Source: Monosiga brevicollis MX1 (lineage: Eukaryota > Opisthokonta > Choanoflagellata > Craspedida > Salpingoecidae). From it: a stretch of 64,000 bases of DNA. Of the stretch, positions 45,650 to 57,076 are shown piece after piece. Both the position numbers and the translations under genes were made by a program. Position 1 is the stretch's first letter, and the number at the start of each line of letters is the position of its first letter. The notes below the pieces were generated by a model. That model ran no database searches. It was not told where the DNA came from and worked only from the letters and a program-made list of their open reading frames with translations. The stretch is from positions 735,437-799,436 of the forward strand of contig NW_001865044.1 in the NCBI RefSeq assembly GCF_000002865.3, given 5' to 3'.

Positions 45650-47420
45650 TTACTGCAGCTCCGAAGGCAGAGGCTTGCCCTCGGCCAGGGCCTTCTCGGC
45701 AGCAATCAAGGTGTTGACACCATCGATCATGGTCTGCACGAGCTGCACCTCCGACTTGCCGAGACGCTCCTTGTTGGAGAGATCGTAAACACCGCCGTCA
45801 CTCTCGCTGTGCTCACCGTGAATGCCACGGGGCTGGAGGCGAAGCTTGGCGCACCACTTCTTAAAGTTGGGGTGGGCGCCGACCTTGGGAAGCTGCACGT
45901 GCACGGAGGCACGCATGCCAGTACCGCAGTTGGTGGGGCAGCTATGGATGTAGCCGAGATGATCGTTGTGGGCAAACTCACGGCCCGCTGCCTTGACTTG
46001 CTCCTCAATGGCACTGATACCGCGCACCAGGCGTTCAAAGACCTGCTTGGCGTCACCGCCGCTTTGCATGGAAATGATACGCATTTGATCCTCCTCGTTG
46101 ACCCAGACGAGGAAGGTCTTCTCGTTGTTGTGGAAGATGCCACGGCCCTCTGGCCAGTCGCGGTTGGCACCAGCCGACTCCAGGAAGCGGTCGCCCTTCT
46201 TGAAGAGGAAGTGGTCAGCCACCAGCTGCTTGCGGTCCGCCTCGCTCATGCCGTTGAGAGGGAAGTACTTGCCAGCCAGGTCGCCCTTGAGATTGGCGAG
46301 ACCCTTGGTGACGAGTGACTCGACCTCACGGCGCTGAGCACGCGAACAGCCAGGGGAGAGACCGAGACCACGAATGTTGCGGCCCACACGGATGCGAGTC
46401 GAGAGCACGTATTTGCCTTCGGGGTCAACGGTGCCCTTGAGCTTGGCGGCGTCAAGGTCCGACACGTGCTTGTCTGAGGGCTTGTAGCCGCCGTGATAGT
46501 CCTCGATAACCGCGTCGAACAGCGGGCCGAAGACCGAGTAGCACTCTTCGTCACCAGCATATAGGCCCACGCCTAGTCGGTAGGAACAAGGGAGGAGGGT
46601 CCGGTGACAAGTGTGGGGTGAGGAAACCACGACATTCCCCGCGGCAGGGTGCAACGCGGCGCTGAGGACACACCGGAATCGGGATTGTCCACGCCTGACT
46701 GGATGGCACGCTCAAGAGTGAAGCCGTTGGGCGTAATCTTGTCCTTGAGCTGCTCGTAGACGTCAACGGTCAGATGCTTGGAAAGCAAGGACGTGCAGCC
46801 CTTGGGAAAGTAGGGAAAACCAGCGCCATACTTCTCCTATGCATGTCAAGCAAATCAGCAAAATCAATCGCACAACAAAATACGCACAACACAAAAACAA
46901 ATTTGAAGAATAATATTATTCTTATGTTCATCAACGGCAGCCGCCTAGATGCTCAACTCTTACCTCCTTGGCACCACCAGTCTTGACACCCAGTTGGCGC
47001 TCGATACGCTTGACACGATCGACAATGTCCTAAAGCAATGAGCAAGCGCGCCGGTGTCAAAGTGAGGCCAGATCGTGTCGTGCTCTCGTTGTCAAGGTCA
47101 GCTGATGCCACTGGCAGAGAGAGCCTCGACAATGGCAGAGGCCACCACCACGATCAGGAGCAGACCAGGAGAGGTGGCGAGAGGGCACAGAGACACAACT
47201 CACCTGAAGCAAAGCACCAGACTTATCCTCAGTCGTGGCTGTGGCGCCAAAGGCAACGGCACCGGCAGCCACACCAGCACCCACTGAAACACAACAAGCG
47301 ATCAATGTGAGCGAAAGCCAGTGGATGTCAGTCATGTCAGTGACAGATGGGACTGATGCAGATGAAAAGGGCAGCTTTACTCGTACCTTTTAGGGCAGAA
47401 CGAATGGCAGCGCTGACCAT
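45650..47420 (-). CDS. Phosphagen kinase, arginine-kinase-like, with probable mitochondrial presequence
   Basis: Five exons on the minus strand, start ATG 47420, stop TAA 45650-45652. It transfers phosphate between ATP and a guanidino substrate. Order: short N-terminal exon MVSAAIRSALKG, an Ala/Gly-rich hydrophobic segment (VGAGVAAGAVAFGA) resembling a mitochondrial leader, an inserted helix (DIVDRVKRIERQLG), the all-helical N domain (GCTSLLSKHLTVDVYEQLKD, GVDNPDSG) and the catalytic domain (VLSTRIRVGRN, GIFHNNEKTFLVWVNEEDQ, catalytic CPTNCGTGMRASVH). Substrate-loop features are arginine-kinase-like: NPDSGVGLYAGDEECY has no creatine-kinase insertion, IEDYHGGYKPSDKH, and the Glu-bearing RGIHGEHSESDGG. 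The last 30 residues (RLGKSEVQLVQTMIDGVN) are creatine-kinase-like. Creatine as the true substrate cannot be excluded. Confidence 0.9.
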
Positions 47421-48042
47421 GACGACGGTTTAACAGGGCAGTGGGCACACAAGAATCTGATGAACAAGGTCTTTTTGGATGAGCCAACAGGAAAAAAAAT
47501 GCCCGGTACCGACCAGCGATCGGATCAGTCACGAGTGTGTGCCCCACCGAACTTCTTCCTGCTTCCATGCTAGCAACCATATCCTAAGGTAAGCGCTCCC
47601 TCCTGATTGAGGTTGTGGACGACAAGGGTGGGGTCAAGAAGGTCTGAAGGGCGGACCGACCTGGACCATCTTTCCGCCCAAACCCAACGACACGAGGCAC
47701 AAGGGACGAGCAATGATGAGCTCAGGCGGCTTCAAGTCGCTGATCCACCAGCCAGGGTCTCCGCCCGCTTCCATAGGAAAGGGGGAGGACGAGCCGGGTT
47801 GGGGGAGCGGGCGAAGGGTGTGTGTGTGGTTGGGTGAGTAAGGTGGCAAGCTTAACGGAGAGGCATGGGTGTGGTCGTTGGCCCACCAGGAAAGAAGAAG
47901 CACACCCTCTCTCTCTCCTCTGGCTGCGGAAACGTGAATTGTTTAAAATGCAAAAGATGCTCAAAAATGATATCGTCGTGCACAGGATGACACAGGAATA
48001 CATATGCTCACTCTATTCGTCTACTGCAATTTGCTTCTTGCC
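47421..48042. promoter_or_regulatory. Head-to-head intergenic region, phosphagen kinase (-) / selenoprotein T (+)
   Basis: About 620 bp between divergent starts; both promoters and 5' UTRs must lie here. No ORF in it resembles a known protein. An ATG at 48004 is in frame with selenoprotein T and would add 13 hydrophobic residues. Confidence 0.5.
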
Positions 48043-49100
48043 ATGGCGCGCGTCACCGTCACAACTGGGCTGTTCGGGCGTGCCCGGCAGCGCCTCGGAG
48101 GCCTGTCCCTGCTCGTCATGGCCGCGGCCCTGCTTGGCATGGTCTTGCTGGCTCCATGTGCTGAAGCTGTCCCGGGCAGTGATGTCCTCATTGAGTTTTG
48201 GTGAGTCTGAGCCAGCCTGGCATGGTGCGAGCGGCGTGAGCAAGCGCTCCTCGTGCATCTCACGGTCGCGCACCCGTTGTGCTGCATTCTGAACATAGTA
48301 CCTCGTGAGGCTACGCCAACGCCTTTAGGCAAATTGCACAGCACCTAAAGGTTTGCTCATCCTGTACTTCGAGAACTGGTGGCGTTGACAGCGCATGGCC
48401 TTTGACTGTCAGTACCTCACTTTGGGTCGTTTGCTTGGCAGGCTCGCCATCCCCACTTGACAATTCAGGGCGCCAACGCCGAGCCGCCTGCCTGGCGACA
48501 GAGTCTGGCGCAGTTTTTGCAGCTCGGCATGTGGCTGGGCTTTGGCCTCTTGTTCATTGGTGACTGGCTCTTTGCCCAGCTCAACATGCGGCCGCCCGAG
48601 TTCTACGAGACGCTCAAGGCCAACAAGGTACGGTCCGGCCACGGCGACATCAACCACTGGGAGGTGGCCGTCCCAACCTTGCCTCCAATGACCACAGCCG
48701 GAACTTGTGTGGCCCATCTTTGCCCCCTCGGGATCTCCTATGCCAGTTTTACCGAGCCATACAGCAGAGATCGGTGGCGCGTCAAGGCTCACGTGGTTGT
48801 TGCTCTCGGTTGGTAGATTACGGCCTTTGCCGTTCTCTTCTTTGTGGGCAGCACCGTGGCTCAGAATCTTTTAACCACGGGCGCATTTGAGATTTATGTG
48901 GATGGTTCGTGAGGGCATGACACCCCGTTTGCGCGCGCACACGCACACACCTCTCATTCGTTTTATGGTGCGAGTGAGGGAACTCACGAGTCGTGGATGC
49001 TTGTCGACTCGCCGCCTGCGTAGGTCGGCTGGCCTGGTCCAAGCTGGAGCAAAATCGCTTGCCTTCATGGACCGAGCTAGATCAGCTCATCGATCCGTAA
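48043..49100 (+). CDS. SELENOT: Selenoprotein T (in-frame TGA read as selenocysteine)
   Basis: Five exons: 48043-48200, 48299-48350, 48442-48627, 48817-48904 and 49024-49100 (stop TAA 49098-49100). The exon 1/2 junction TG|T restores Cys, and exon 2 then reads C-T-S-TGA-G-Y-A-N-A-F. The TGA at 48306-48308 falls exactly where SELENOT has Sec in its CxxU redox motif (human CVSUGYRRVF). Downstream match is strong: HPHLTIQGANAEPP, membrane segments (LGMWLGFGLLFIGDWLF; ITAFAVLFFVGSTVAQN), LTTGAFEIYVDG and LAWSKLEQNRLPSWTELDQL. The N-terminal hydrophobic stretch ending in AEA is a probable signal peptide. SELENOT is an ER thioredoxin-like oxidoreductase. A SECIS hairpin lies 110 nt after the stop. 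An annotation pipeline reading TGA as stop would truncate or mis-splice this gene. The upstream in-frame ATG at 48004 is less likely as the start. Confidence 0.93.
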
Positions 49101-49209
49101 TTCTCCTTCACCTTGTCCTTGCGGCTGCATGTCTTCGTTCCAGATTTTGCCGCGCATAACTAGACCCCGTTGAGCCATGGCTGGTTTGGTTGGGTGCTTG
49201 CCCCCCTTT

Positions 49210-49255
49210 GTGACGCTCACGAACGAAACAGCTCATTGCTGGTTCGTGGGCTGAT
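49210..49255 (+). promoter_or_regulatory. SECIS element (type II) in the selenoprotein T 3' UTR
   Basis: Read as RNA, 5' core GUGAC (49210-49214) and 3' core UGAU (49252-49255) form the non-Watson-Crick quartet (U.U, G.A, A.G, C.U). Between them a 10-bp helix pairs GCTCACGAAC (49215-49224) with GTTCGTGGGC (49242-49251), with one G.U wobble. The unpaired GAAA (49225-49228) provides the AA motif 12 nt after the core, as expected. A mini-helix CAGC/GCTG with loop TCATT closes the apex, which makes it type II. It lies 110 nt downstream of the stop codon. All SECIS criteria I know are met by eye. Confidence 0.9.
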
Positions 49256-49259
49256 TTAG

Positions 49260-50281
49260 CATGTTGTTGCCGAACATGGCTGCTGCTGTGTACCCCGCTG
49301 GGATGCAGCCGGTTCGACCTTTGTTTCATGCTGGGTTACAAACTCCATCCATTCTGCGCTTGGACCTGAACGGGCCCGACTCGTTTCCACGATCCCATGC
49401 CTCAACATTCCATGTTAAGGCAGATAATTGACGCTGTTGCGACACCAAAACAGGATCTGATACCTTTCTTTTGATACGTCCTTGGCAGAGTAAGGCACTT
49501 CGTAATGGAGTCATAACGTCTCATAAGGACCGGAAGACTGACTGGCATCGCCATCATGCCAAGGCATTTAGGCGTTTGGAGGCTATCGCTGAATTTGAAT
49601 CGTCTGAAGCAGTGGGAAAATTTTCTCACTACTGTCTGAATCATGGAAAAAAACATTTCGCATCTCAAGCCATCTCGAGGTGCTGGCTTGTCTGCGCTGG
49701 TTTCTCCTGTATTTTCTTTAGATTTTAAAAATTATCAATGATCATGTATGGTAAAGAGTTTTGGTGGCTGATTGACGTCGGATTGCTGTTAGCTCGGTGC
49801 GCCGGTATCAACATCTCATATCACTGCTGCCGATGCTCAAGGTTCGCGCTCGCCCTTGGCCGCTTCATCATCTACATCAGCATGTGAATCAGTTTTCAAG
49901 AATTCATAGGAACATTTGAGGCCAAATTCCCTTTTGCAACAATATTCATTCTGAACGTTACTATTTTCGCGCGCACTGTTGTGGAAGCATAAACAGTCTG
50001 GGGTATTTTGGGCTCGGTATTCGCTTCCTTCAATTGATTCCATTCGGGGGAACGGGGGGTTCTGAGCACGTCAAACACATGAAACACTGAGAAGCCGCCC
50101 CCACCCCCCCAACAGATGCCCCACCCGCCCGAAAAAACCAAAAAATACAAGACACACGAGCCTATTCAAGCCTAAATTAATGCAAAGCAGAAAAACTGAA
50201 TTGCAATCAAATTTGGAGACACAAGTGGTACTCCTTGACACACGCATGAGTCAGGTAGGACGTCGCCTGTTGAGCCGAGCG
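49260..50281. other. Gene-free, AT-richer stretch between selenoprotein T and the WD40 gene
   Basis: About 1 kb with no supported gene. Composition in about 49400-50250 is clearly more AT-rich than the surroundings (for example near 49725-49760), apart from a C-rich patch at 50098-50125. Short open frames on both strands (49402-49668, 49471-49728) encode nothing I recognise. No terminal repeats or transposase motifs were seen. Confidence 0.5.
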
Positions 50282-52574
50282 TTAGTAAAGCAGCAGGCGC
50301 TGGCCCGAGATGAGGATGCGCGTGCCGAGCATGGCGCAAAGCGGGGCATCAGCAGTGACGTCACAGGTCCAGCGGCGGAGACCATGATCTTCATGGACCA
50401 CGATGCTCTTCATGAGCACATCGCCATCCTCAGCAACCGACACGATGCGAGCCGAAGTAGTAGCCACGGCCATGCAACGTGGAACGGGCTCGTTGGGGCG
50501 GCCATGGTCCCAGACGGAGCTCAACTCACACGACTTGGTCGCCCACTCTAGGCGCCAGGCAGACACCGAGCCGTCTGAGCTGGCTACCACGGCAAAGTGA
50601 CCAAGACTGGAAGTGAGCCAATCAGCATCGTTCAGGCGACCGCGACCTAGCTCAAAGCGGGCATATAAATGCAGCTGTGCCTCGCGGCGTTCCAACAAAG
50701 CCAAACAGCCATCGGCCCCAATGCTCACGATGCGGGTGGGAGACCAAAAAACGAGACGGGTCACCCAGTGTTCGTGACACTTGACCGTGCTCAGCGAGGT
50801 GGTGCTGCGGTTTCCGGGCCGCCACAATCGCACCGTCTCGTCACCGGCGCCGCTGATCAGGTAACCCTCGCAGTAGGCCAAACATCGAATCCAGCCAAAG
50901 TGGCCCACTAGTGTCTGCAAGAGCTGCGCCTGGCCGCGTTCGCTGTCAAAGTCCCAAACGCGCACGTGATGATCGCGACTGCCTGAAAAGACGTGCCAGC
51001 GGTGGCTGTGCGGCGGTACGTGCAGGGCAAGCGCCGACACCGTCGTATCGTGGGCACGCCAGGCATGCAAACCCAAGCAGCGCTGACCCGCCACCTGAAA
51101 CAAACGCAGGTCGCCGTTGGCCAGGCCCACGGCAAAGACATCACGGCCCGTGGCTAGGCTATGCACGGGGGGCTGATCCTCATTGAGCACGACGCGGGGA
51201 ACGGCCAGGGTGCTGTGAAGAGCAACCAGTGCCTGTGCGCCTGCGGGCGTTAGTCCAAGGACGTCAGCGTACATGGTCACGAGCTGGGCGGCCAGGTGTC
51301 CAATCGAAGTCAGCAATGCTTGTTGGTGTTCTCGGGCCAAGCGCGCCAACTCGAAGGCCGCATCCTCATCGGCGGCTGCCACCTCATCCAGTACGTGCTG
51401 GGGAAGTCGTTGCTGCTGACGGGCGTGCAGGGCGGGTAGAGCTTGGGCTGCACTCGTCAACCATGCCGTTGCCTCGGCGGCAATGGCTGGTGGCGCGCAG
51501 AGTTGGGTGCTAAGACCAGCACGGAGCGCCAGGAGAGCGGAGGCCGCTTCGTCGTTGGCCCAGCAGGCGTGCCAAGCAGTGCGTGCAAGCTTGGTCGCTG
51601 CGTCGAGTAGGCGTTCGATGAGGTCGGCTTCAAAATCCTCTTCAAGCTCGGGATTCGGCTCTGGCTGCCCCAGAGTTGCAGCACCCAGGAAGAGACTGGA
51701 GCGCCGGCGACCAGGGCGAGGGGATGCAGCTGGAGAAGCTGAAGGTGATGGCGAGGGTGACGGGGAGGGGGACCGACTGCGATCGCGGTTGATGCCCAAG
51801 AGGCTGCGCCGACGGAGTCGCGGAGTCGTAGGCGTGAGGTGGTGTGCGGCGGCCATGGCTTGCTCATGTTTCTGGCGTTGTGCAAGCTGGTGGTGGCGAG
51901 ATATGAAAATGGTCATGGCGAGCTGGAGAAGGTGCAAACAGCGGTGAAGCTCGTAGCGATGCAATTGGCGCAGTAGGCGTTCGCTTGCAGCTGGCCCACG
52001 GCGTCGGGCGCACTCGTCACGAATCCGAAGGGCCAGGGCAAGCCAGGACTGGCCCGTGGCGGGGATGTCAAATAACTAGGGATTTCGCATGCCAATTACA
52101 AGTCATGGGAATGGTCGTGGTAAGATGGGTAAAACCAATACTGATAAGTGGAATGTGGAAAAAGTGAGCAACACCGAGAACGAGCTGGGCCGGGATCCTA
52201 ACGGTCAAGGAGCTCACCGTTGCAATGCTGGTGAGCGTGTGACGGGAGGGCAGATTGACGGCAGGCGGACGCGGGGGGAGCTGGGCACGAGAAGCACGGC
52301 GTGAAGGGCGCGGGGAGGCTGCTGCTGCGGAGGGAGGCTTCTGCTTGGTGGTGACGGGAGGTTTGACGGGCTCAAGATCGACGAGAAGTTCCTGAGCCAG
52401 GAGTACTGCCAGCTGCGGTGTCACAACATCACATTGAAGGCTGCGAGCCGCGTGCAGCTTGGCCTCGAGCGCCTCCTGCTCTGGATTGGACTCGTCTCCA
52501 ACGCCACTCAGTGCCCCCGAGGCGGGCAACTGATGCTGGCGACCAGCCGTATAGGCCGCATAGCGCGTCGCCAT
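50282..52574 (-). CDS. WD40-repeat protein of unrecognised family
   Basis: Two exons (52574-52218 and 52075-50282), 716 residues. The splice joins SIAT to LFDIPATGQSW in phase 0. The N-terminal 360 residues are helical/low-complexity: a Pro/Ala/Arg linker, a segment rich in RSRSPSPSPSPS dipeptides, then helices. The C-terminal half forms about five to seven WD-type blades, for example HVRVWDFDSERG, GHFGWIRCLAYCEGYLISG with DETVRLWRP, HEHWVTRLVFWSPTRIVSIG, and a more diverged GHFAVVASSDGSVSAWRL. No F-box, BEACH or kinase domain was seen. It is probably a protein-interaction scaffold; the partner is unknown. It shares a head-to-head promoter region with the receptor kinase. Confidence 0.8.
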
Positions 52575-53281
52575 GGGAGGATGAGGCCGTGTCTAATCCC
52601 GACAACACCCTGAGGGCTAGTCAGAAGTGCCAACGGCCAGCACACTGCGCGAAATAGTCTGCCAAGCGGCCAATTCTTAACCGTCTGCCTCCTAGCTATT
52701 TCTTCCGTGCCTCCATCTAGCAGCAAGCAGCAAGCAGCAAGCAGCAAGCAGCAAGCAGCAGCAGCAGCAGCAGCAAGGGGCAGTCCAAATGATCCCGTGT
52801 GTGCCCCAAGCAGGCCGACAGCAGCGTGCAAAGTACACTGGGAGGAACAAGAGTGAGGCAAATGGCCACAAGCAGCATCTCGCTACTCTCTCCCACTCTC
52901 TGCTGGAAAGGGATGGAATAACATCTGACATTCACTTACACGTTTCTGAAAAACAACGACGTAATTTTACATTGTCAGGGTGTTGACTTCTGCAATAACT
53001 TCAAAAGACACTGCACCAATTCACTTGGCACCCGCATTGTTTGTTGGCCGAAACAGCCACCACCCCCGACACCAGTCAGGGGACCTAAACAAGATCTTGT
53101 CTTCCGGTCGGTAGGGTCGACGGATTGGTGTACATGTACGTGTGTGTGTGTATGTGAGAGAGAGAGAAGACACTTGAGAGAGAGAGCGAATTGGTAAAGG
53201 TGGGAATCCATGTAGCACAACTACCACATGTAGAGAAGGAGAGAGAGAGAAATAAAGAGCAAAGACACAAAGGAAAAGCAC

Positions 53282-53313
<32 letters not shown>

Positions 53314-53525
53314 CGGTTTCCAGTTTTTGTCCATGAGCATTGGATTAGTACACGTATTTCGATGGCTTTGAGCATGTGACCCGACCTGCCTGGCTCTGCC
53401 CCTGCCCTGTCCTGCAACGAGGTTGACGGTGGGGCTGGACAAGGGGTTTGGCCCGCGACCTGGATGGCCTTTTGCTTGTCTCCCTCACGAGCGGCCTCGT
53501 TCAGCCATTCGACATTTTTCTCACC
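52575..53525. promoter_or_regulatory. Head-to-head intergenic region, WD40 gene (-) / receptor tyrosine kinase (+)
   Basis: About 950 bp. It contains a tandem AGCAAGC heptamer array merging into CAG repeats (52722-52775), a GT/GA run (53139-53168) and a pure (GA)n tract (53285-53313). An in-frame ATG at 53448 lies upstream of the chosen receptor start. Confidence 0.55.
52722..52775. repeat. Tandem heptamer AGCAAGC array plus CAG run
   Basis: About six units of AGCAAGC followed by about six CAG triplets, in the region between two divergent genes. Confidence 0.85.
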
Positions 53526-56500
53526 ATGAGCAACCGTCCCTGGGCATCGAGGCTGCCAGGCTGGGGCCTGCTGTGCATCACCTTGGTGCTCCTTTGTTGG
53601 CCACTCGCTGCCCAGATCGACATGCCGGGCTGTCCCAAACATCTTATCGACCCCGCGGATGGCTTTGGCTTCCTCTGCTTTGACTGCGACAAGCCCATGC
53701 TCTTCAATCGCTACATCCCCGTGGGCGCGACTTGCGTGCTCAGGCCCACATCGAATCTGACCGACTCTTGCAGAGAGAACGTTTATTGGACCAAGTTTAC
53801 TTGTGCTCGTGATAACCGTTTCTATCTCGACCCAAGTGGCGTCATGTCTGATTATTTCTCGGCCGTCAACTGCGTTGTTTCCTGGTCGGCGGCCTCAAAT
53901 CGTCCCAGCCTGGATTGCGACGGTTCTGGTCTGCCGCGCTTACAAAAGCTCACTTCCCTTCCGTATGGCGGTGCCCCTGCTGACTTGGAGCATCTACGCG
54001 TCCGCCATCATCGTGTCATGGACATTGCCTTTGTAGATACATACGGCTTGGCCAATTTGACCAGCTTTGACGTCAGCAACAATCGAATTACAGAGCTGGG
54101 CGTCGGCGCGTTCTCCTACTTGATGCGACTCAGCCATCTCAATCTTAGCTCCAATCGGCTTACCGTTGTCACCCCTCGCGACCTTCCCATGCTCCAAAAT
54201 CTGCAAACTCTGGACCTCAGCTCCAACCCGCTTCAAACCATCCGTACCGACCTTTTGCTTGCCCCCATGCACGCCGACTGCACCTCCATACGACTCCCTT
54301 CGGCCTGCGGACCAGTCCCCGGCTGCCATGCCCTTCTTCCAGGACCACCCGCCGCTTCAACCAGAGCCACCACCGAAGCATTATCCACCTCCACCACCGT
54401 TGTCGGGGCGACAACCTCTGTTGTCACATCAAACACAACCGCCGCCTCCAGTACTCCGGCCTTTGCCCAAGACTGCCACGTGGTTAGCCATGCCTCGCAC
54501 TGGCCTTGCGCCGCTGCTCACGGACAAGAGCCAACAAGCTTACCTTTCCATCAGCTCTGCGATGGTCACGTTGACTGTGCCGACGCCTCGGATGAGCAAC
54601 AGTGTGAGCAGCTATGGGACACAACAGGCATTGACGTGCTTGATGACTGCACGGGAAGCCGCTTCCATGCCAGCTGGCGTTACGGTGTTTTCTTCGGACG
54701 GCCTCTTGATGAGATGGCCGTCTACCCCTGTCTCTATGTTTCCCACCTCCCGTACACGGTGTTTGTGGCTGACGTCTTTGTGTTGATCGACGACAACGTT
54801 CCGCAGTGGCGGGGTCCTTACATTGCTGTTGCGCAGGCCGTGGTTGATTTCTACCTAACTCGGCATCGGCTCCTTGCCAACGGCACCGCGTTTGGCCACG
54901 AAATTGGCATCGATCTGAAGCTGGATAATCTCCAACTGCCATTTCCAAGCACCGCCTTCAGCACCCTCATGCCCGCTACGACCGCCCGCATAGCGGTACA
55001 AAGTAGCTCGGGCAGCAATCTCCTCTCCCTGGCCGTCATCCTACCCATCGTCGTGGGTTTATGTGCGCTCATTCTAGGTCTGATCTATGAGCGACGCCGG
55101 CGGCTTCAGCGTCGGTTCGTTTTCATGCTTGTCTCTGTGCTCCAGCCCGGTCGACGCTCTTCCCTTCACGCATGCTTTCGGCTCGATAAACTACAAACCT
55201 GTGCGGCCGAGACCCTCCTCATCTTGACAATGACATGTCTGACAATAACATGGTCATATCTGTATGGGTCTCATCGAATATCTGAAATGTCTGCAGTTTA
55301 TTGACGCAGCAACTCGGCGAGCAAAGCAACGATCTTCTTGAGGCGCGGTGAGCCGTCTCAATCCTGTTGTCTCGGCTATCACCACCCGCCTGCTTTTTCC
55401 CGAGTCCCAATACCTGCGGTCGATGTGACTTTACCAAAACGGGGCCAGGTGCCTCGGATCAAGCTGCAGTTCTCATTGAATTCTTGGATGGCCACCCGTT
55501 TTTTTGGACGCCATGGACTTAGCTTGATGCAAGCTTTGAGAGCAAGCGGAGCCGCTGACGGAAATCACACAGACGTGCTGGCCAAGTTGCAGGTACGCCT
55601 TCTCGTCCTCGACTCACCGTTTCGGCCTGCTTTGTTCGGGACGCTTGTCACATGCTCTTGTTTGTGGGAAACGGATGGTGCCGATACACAGGCGTATGAA
55701 CTGGATGCTGCAAGTGTCGTGGTTGATGGCCCGACGCTTCACCGTGGCAACTTTGGTATAGTGCGCAGAGGCCTTATCTGTGCTACGCATGAAGACATTG
55801 TTGCCAAATGCCAGGCTACTGGGCTTTCTCAGGCTGCCATCTTGCTGGAGGTCTGTGTGTGTCTGGGGCTTCAAAATTGCCCTTCCTCTATGTGTGTGGA
55901 GAGTGTGTGCTCAAGCATCCTGTTTGGTATTGTTCATGCGATCTCCCGAACAAAAACACGATTTGTAGACAACCATGCTCATGTTGGCTCAAAGTCCCAA
56001 CGTCGTGGGGCTCAAAGGATTTCTGCGCAACGGAGATTTGGGCTTGATGCTCTGTCTCGAATATTGTGCAGGTGCGCGCCTCTTTTTCCGCACCAGCTGT
56101 GAAGTCAGGGCCGAGCCCTGAGCAACGAGCCACATACACCAAAAAAGGCCTGCGAGCCTTGCTGAATGCTGCTGGGCAAGCGTTCTGATATCGCCTTGTC
56201 CTGCCTAATCCCAGGGGGCAATCTGCTCCAAGTCTTACGAGGCTCACGAGCTACCTCTAGCCTGAGCCCAAGGCATCTGCTGCAGGCCTCGCTGCAAACC
56301 GCACGCGCCCTACAGTACCTGGTATGAATGAGTCCAGACAGTGTCATCCGCAGCATTTCCCATGGCTTCCACTCTTGAGTGCTCCGTGTTTTGATTGGTG
56401 CTAAACTCAATGGATATGCTTTTTGGCAGAGTCACTTGGGGATGATACATCGCGACGTGGCTGCGCGCAACATTCTTGTGCGCTCTGTCAGCGACCATGG

Positions 56501-57035
56501 CTTGCAGGTCAGCATGTGCTCGTGACAATGCTGGACTCTGGGTGTTTGTCTGTCACATTCACGTCCTCGCCGCCGTTCAACAGGCTGCTTTGGGCGACTT
56601 TGGGCACGCACGGCTGGTGGGGCGTGATTCAACACCCTCCATTAACCAACAGAGCTCGGGACTCGGCAGTACCGTTTCAACGGTGCAGGAGTCGAGTCCA
56701 GATGAGTATTATCGCCAAGCTAGTTTGATCGAGACGGCAGCACGGTGGCAGCCACCGGAAGTGTTGGCACAAAGCCTGTTCACATTGGCCAGCGATGCGT
56801 GGTCTTTTGGTGTTTTGTTGTATGAAATATGGACGTTGGGCCAGGTACCGTACGGTGATTTAGTTCGCGAAGCAGATGTTGTAGCCGCCATCCTTCAAAA
56901 CGGACGGCGACTCCCCGTGCCTCCACGCCTCGCTGAATTGCCCGATCGTGTTTCCAAGGTTTGTCACCCCTTTGCCACTCGACATGTTACAGCAGACCCC
57001 CTTTTCTCCTGCATCCTGTCGTTCTTATTTCATCT

Positions 57036-57076
<41 letters not shown>

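Noticed and set aside
49315-49330. GGTTCGACC string resembling a tRNA T-loop
   Set aside because: No matching acceptor, D-arm or anticodon stem could be folded around it.
49402-49728. Opposed short frames in the AT-rich island
   Set aside because: Both under 90 residues, overlapping each other, with no recognisable motif or splice support.
54484-54948. Minus-strand frame of about 150 residues inside the receptor-kinase ectodomain
   Set aside because: Antisense to a well-supported LDLa and membrane-proximal coding region; Gln/Arg-rich shadow with no family features.
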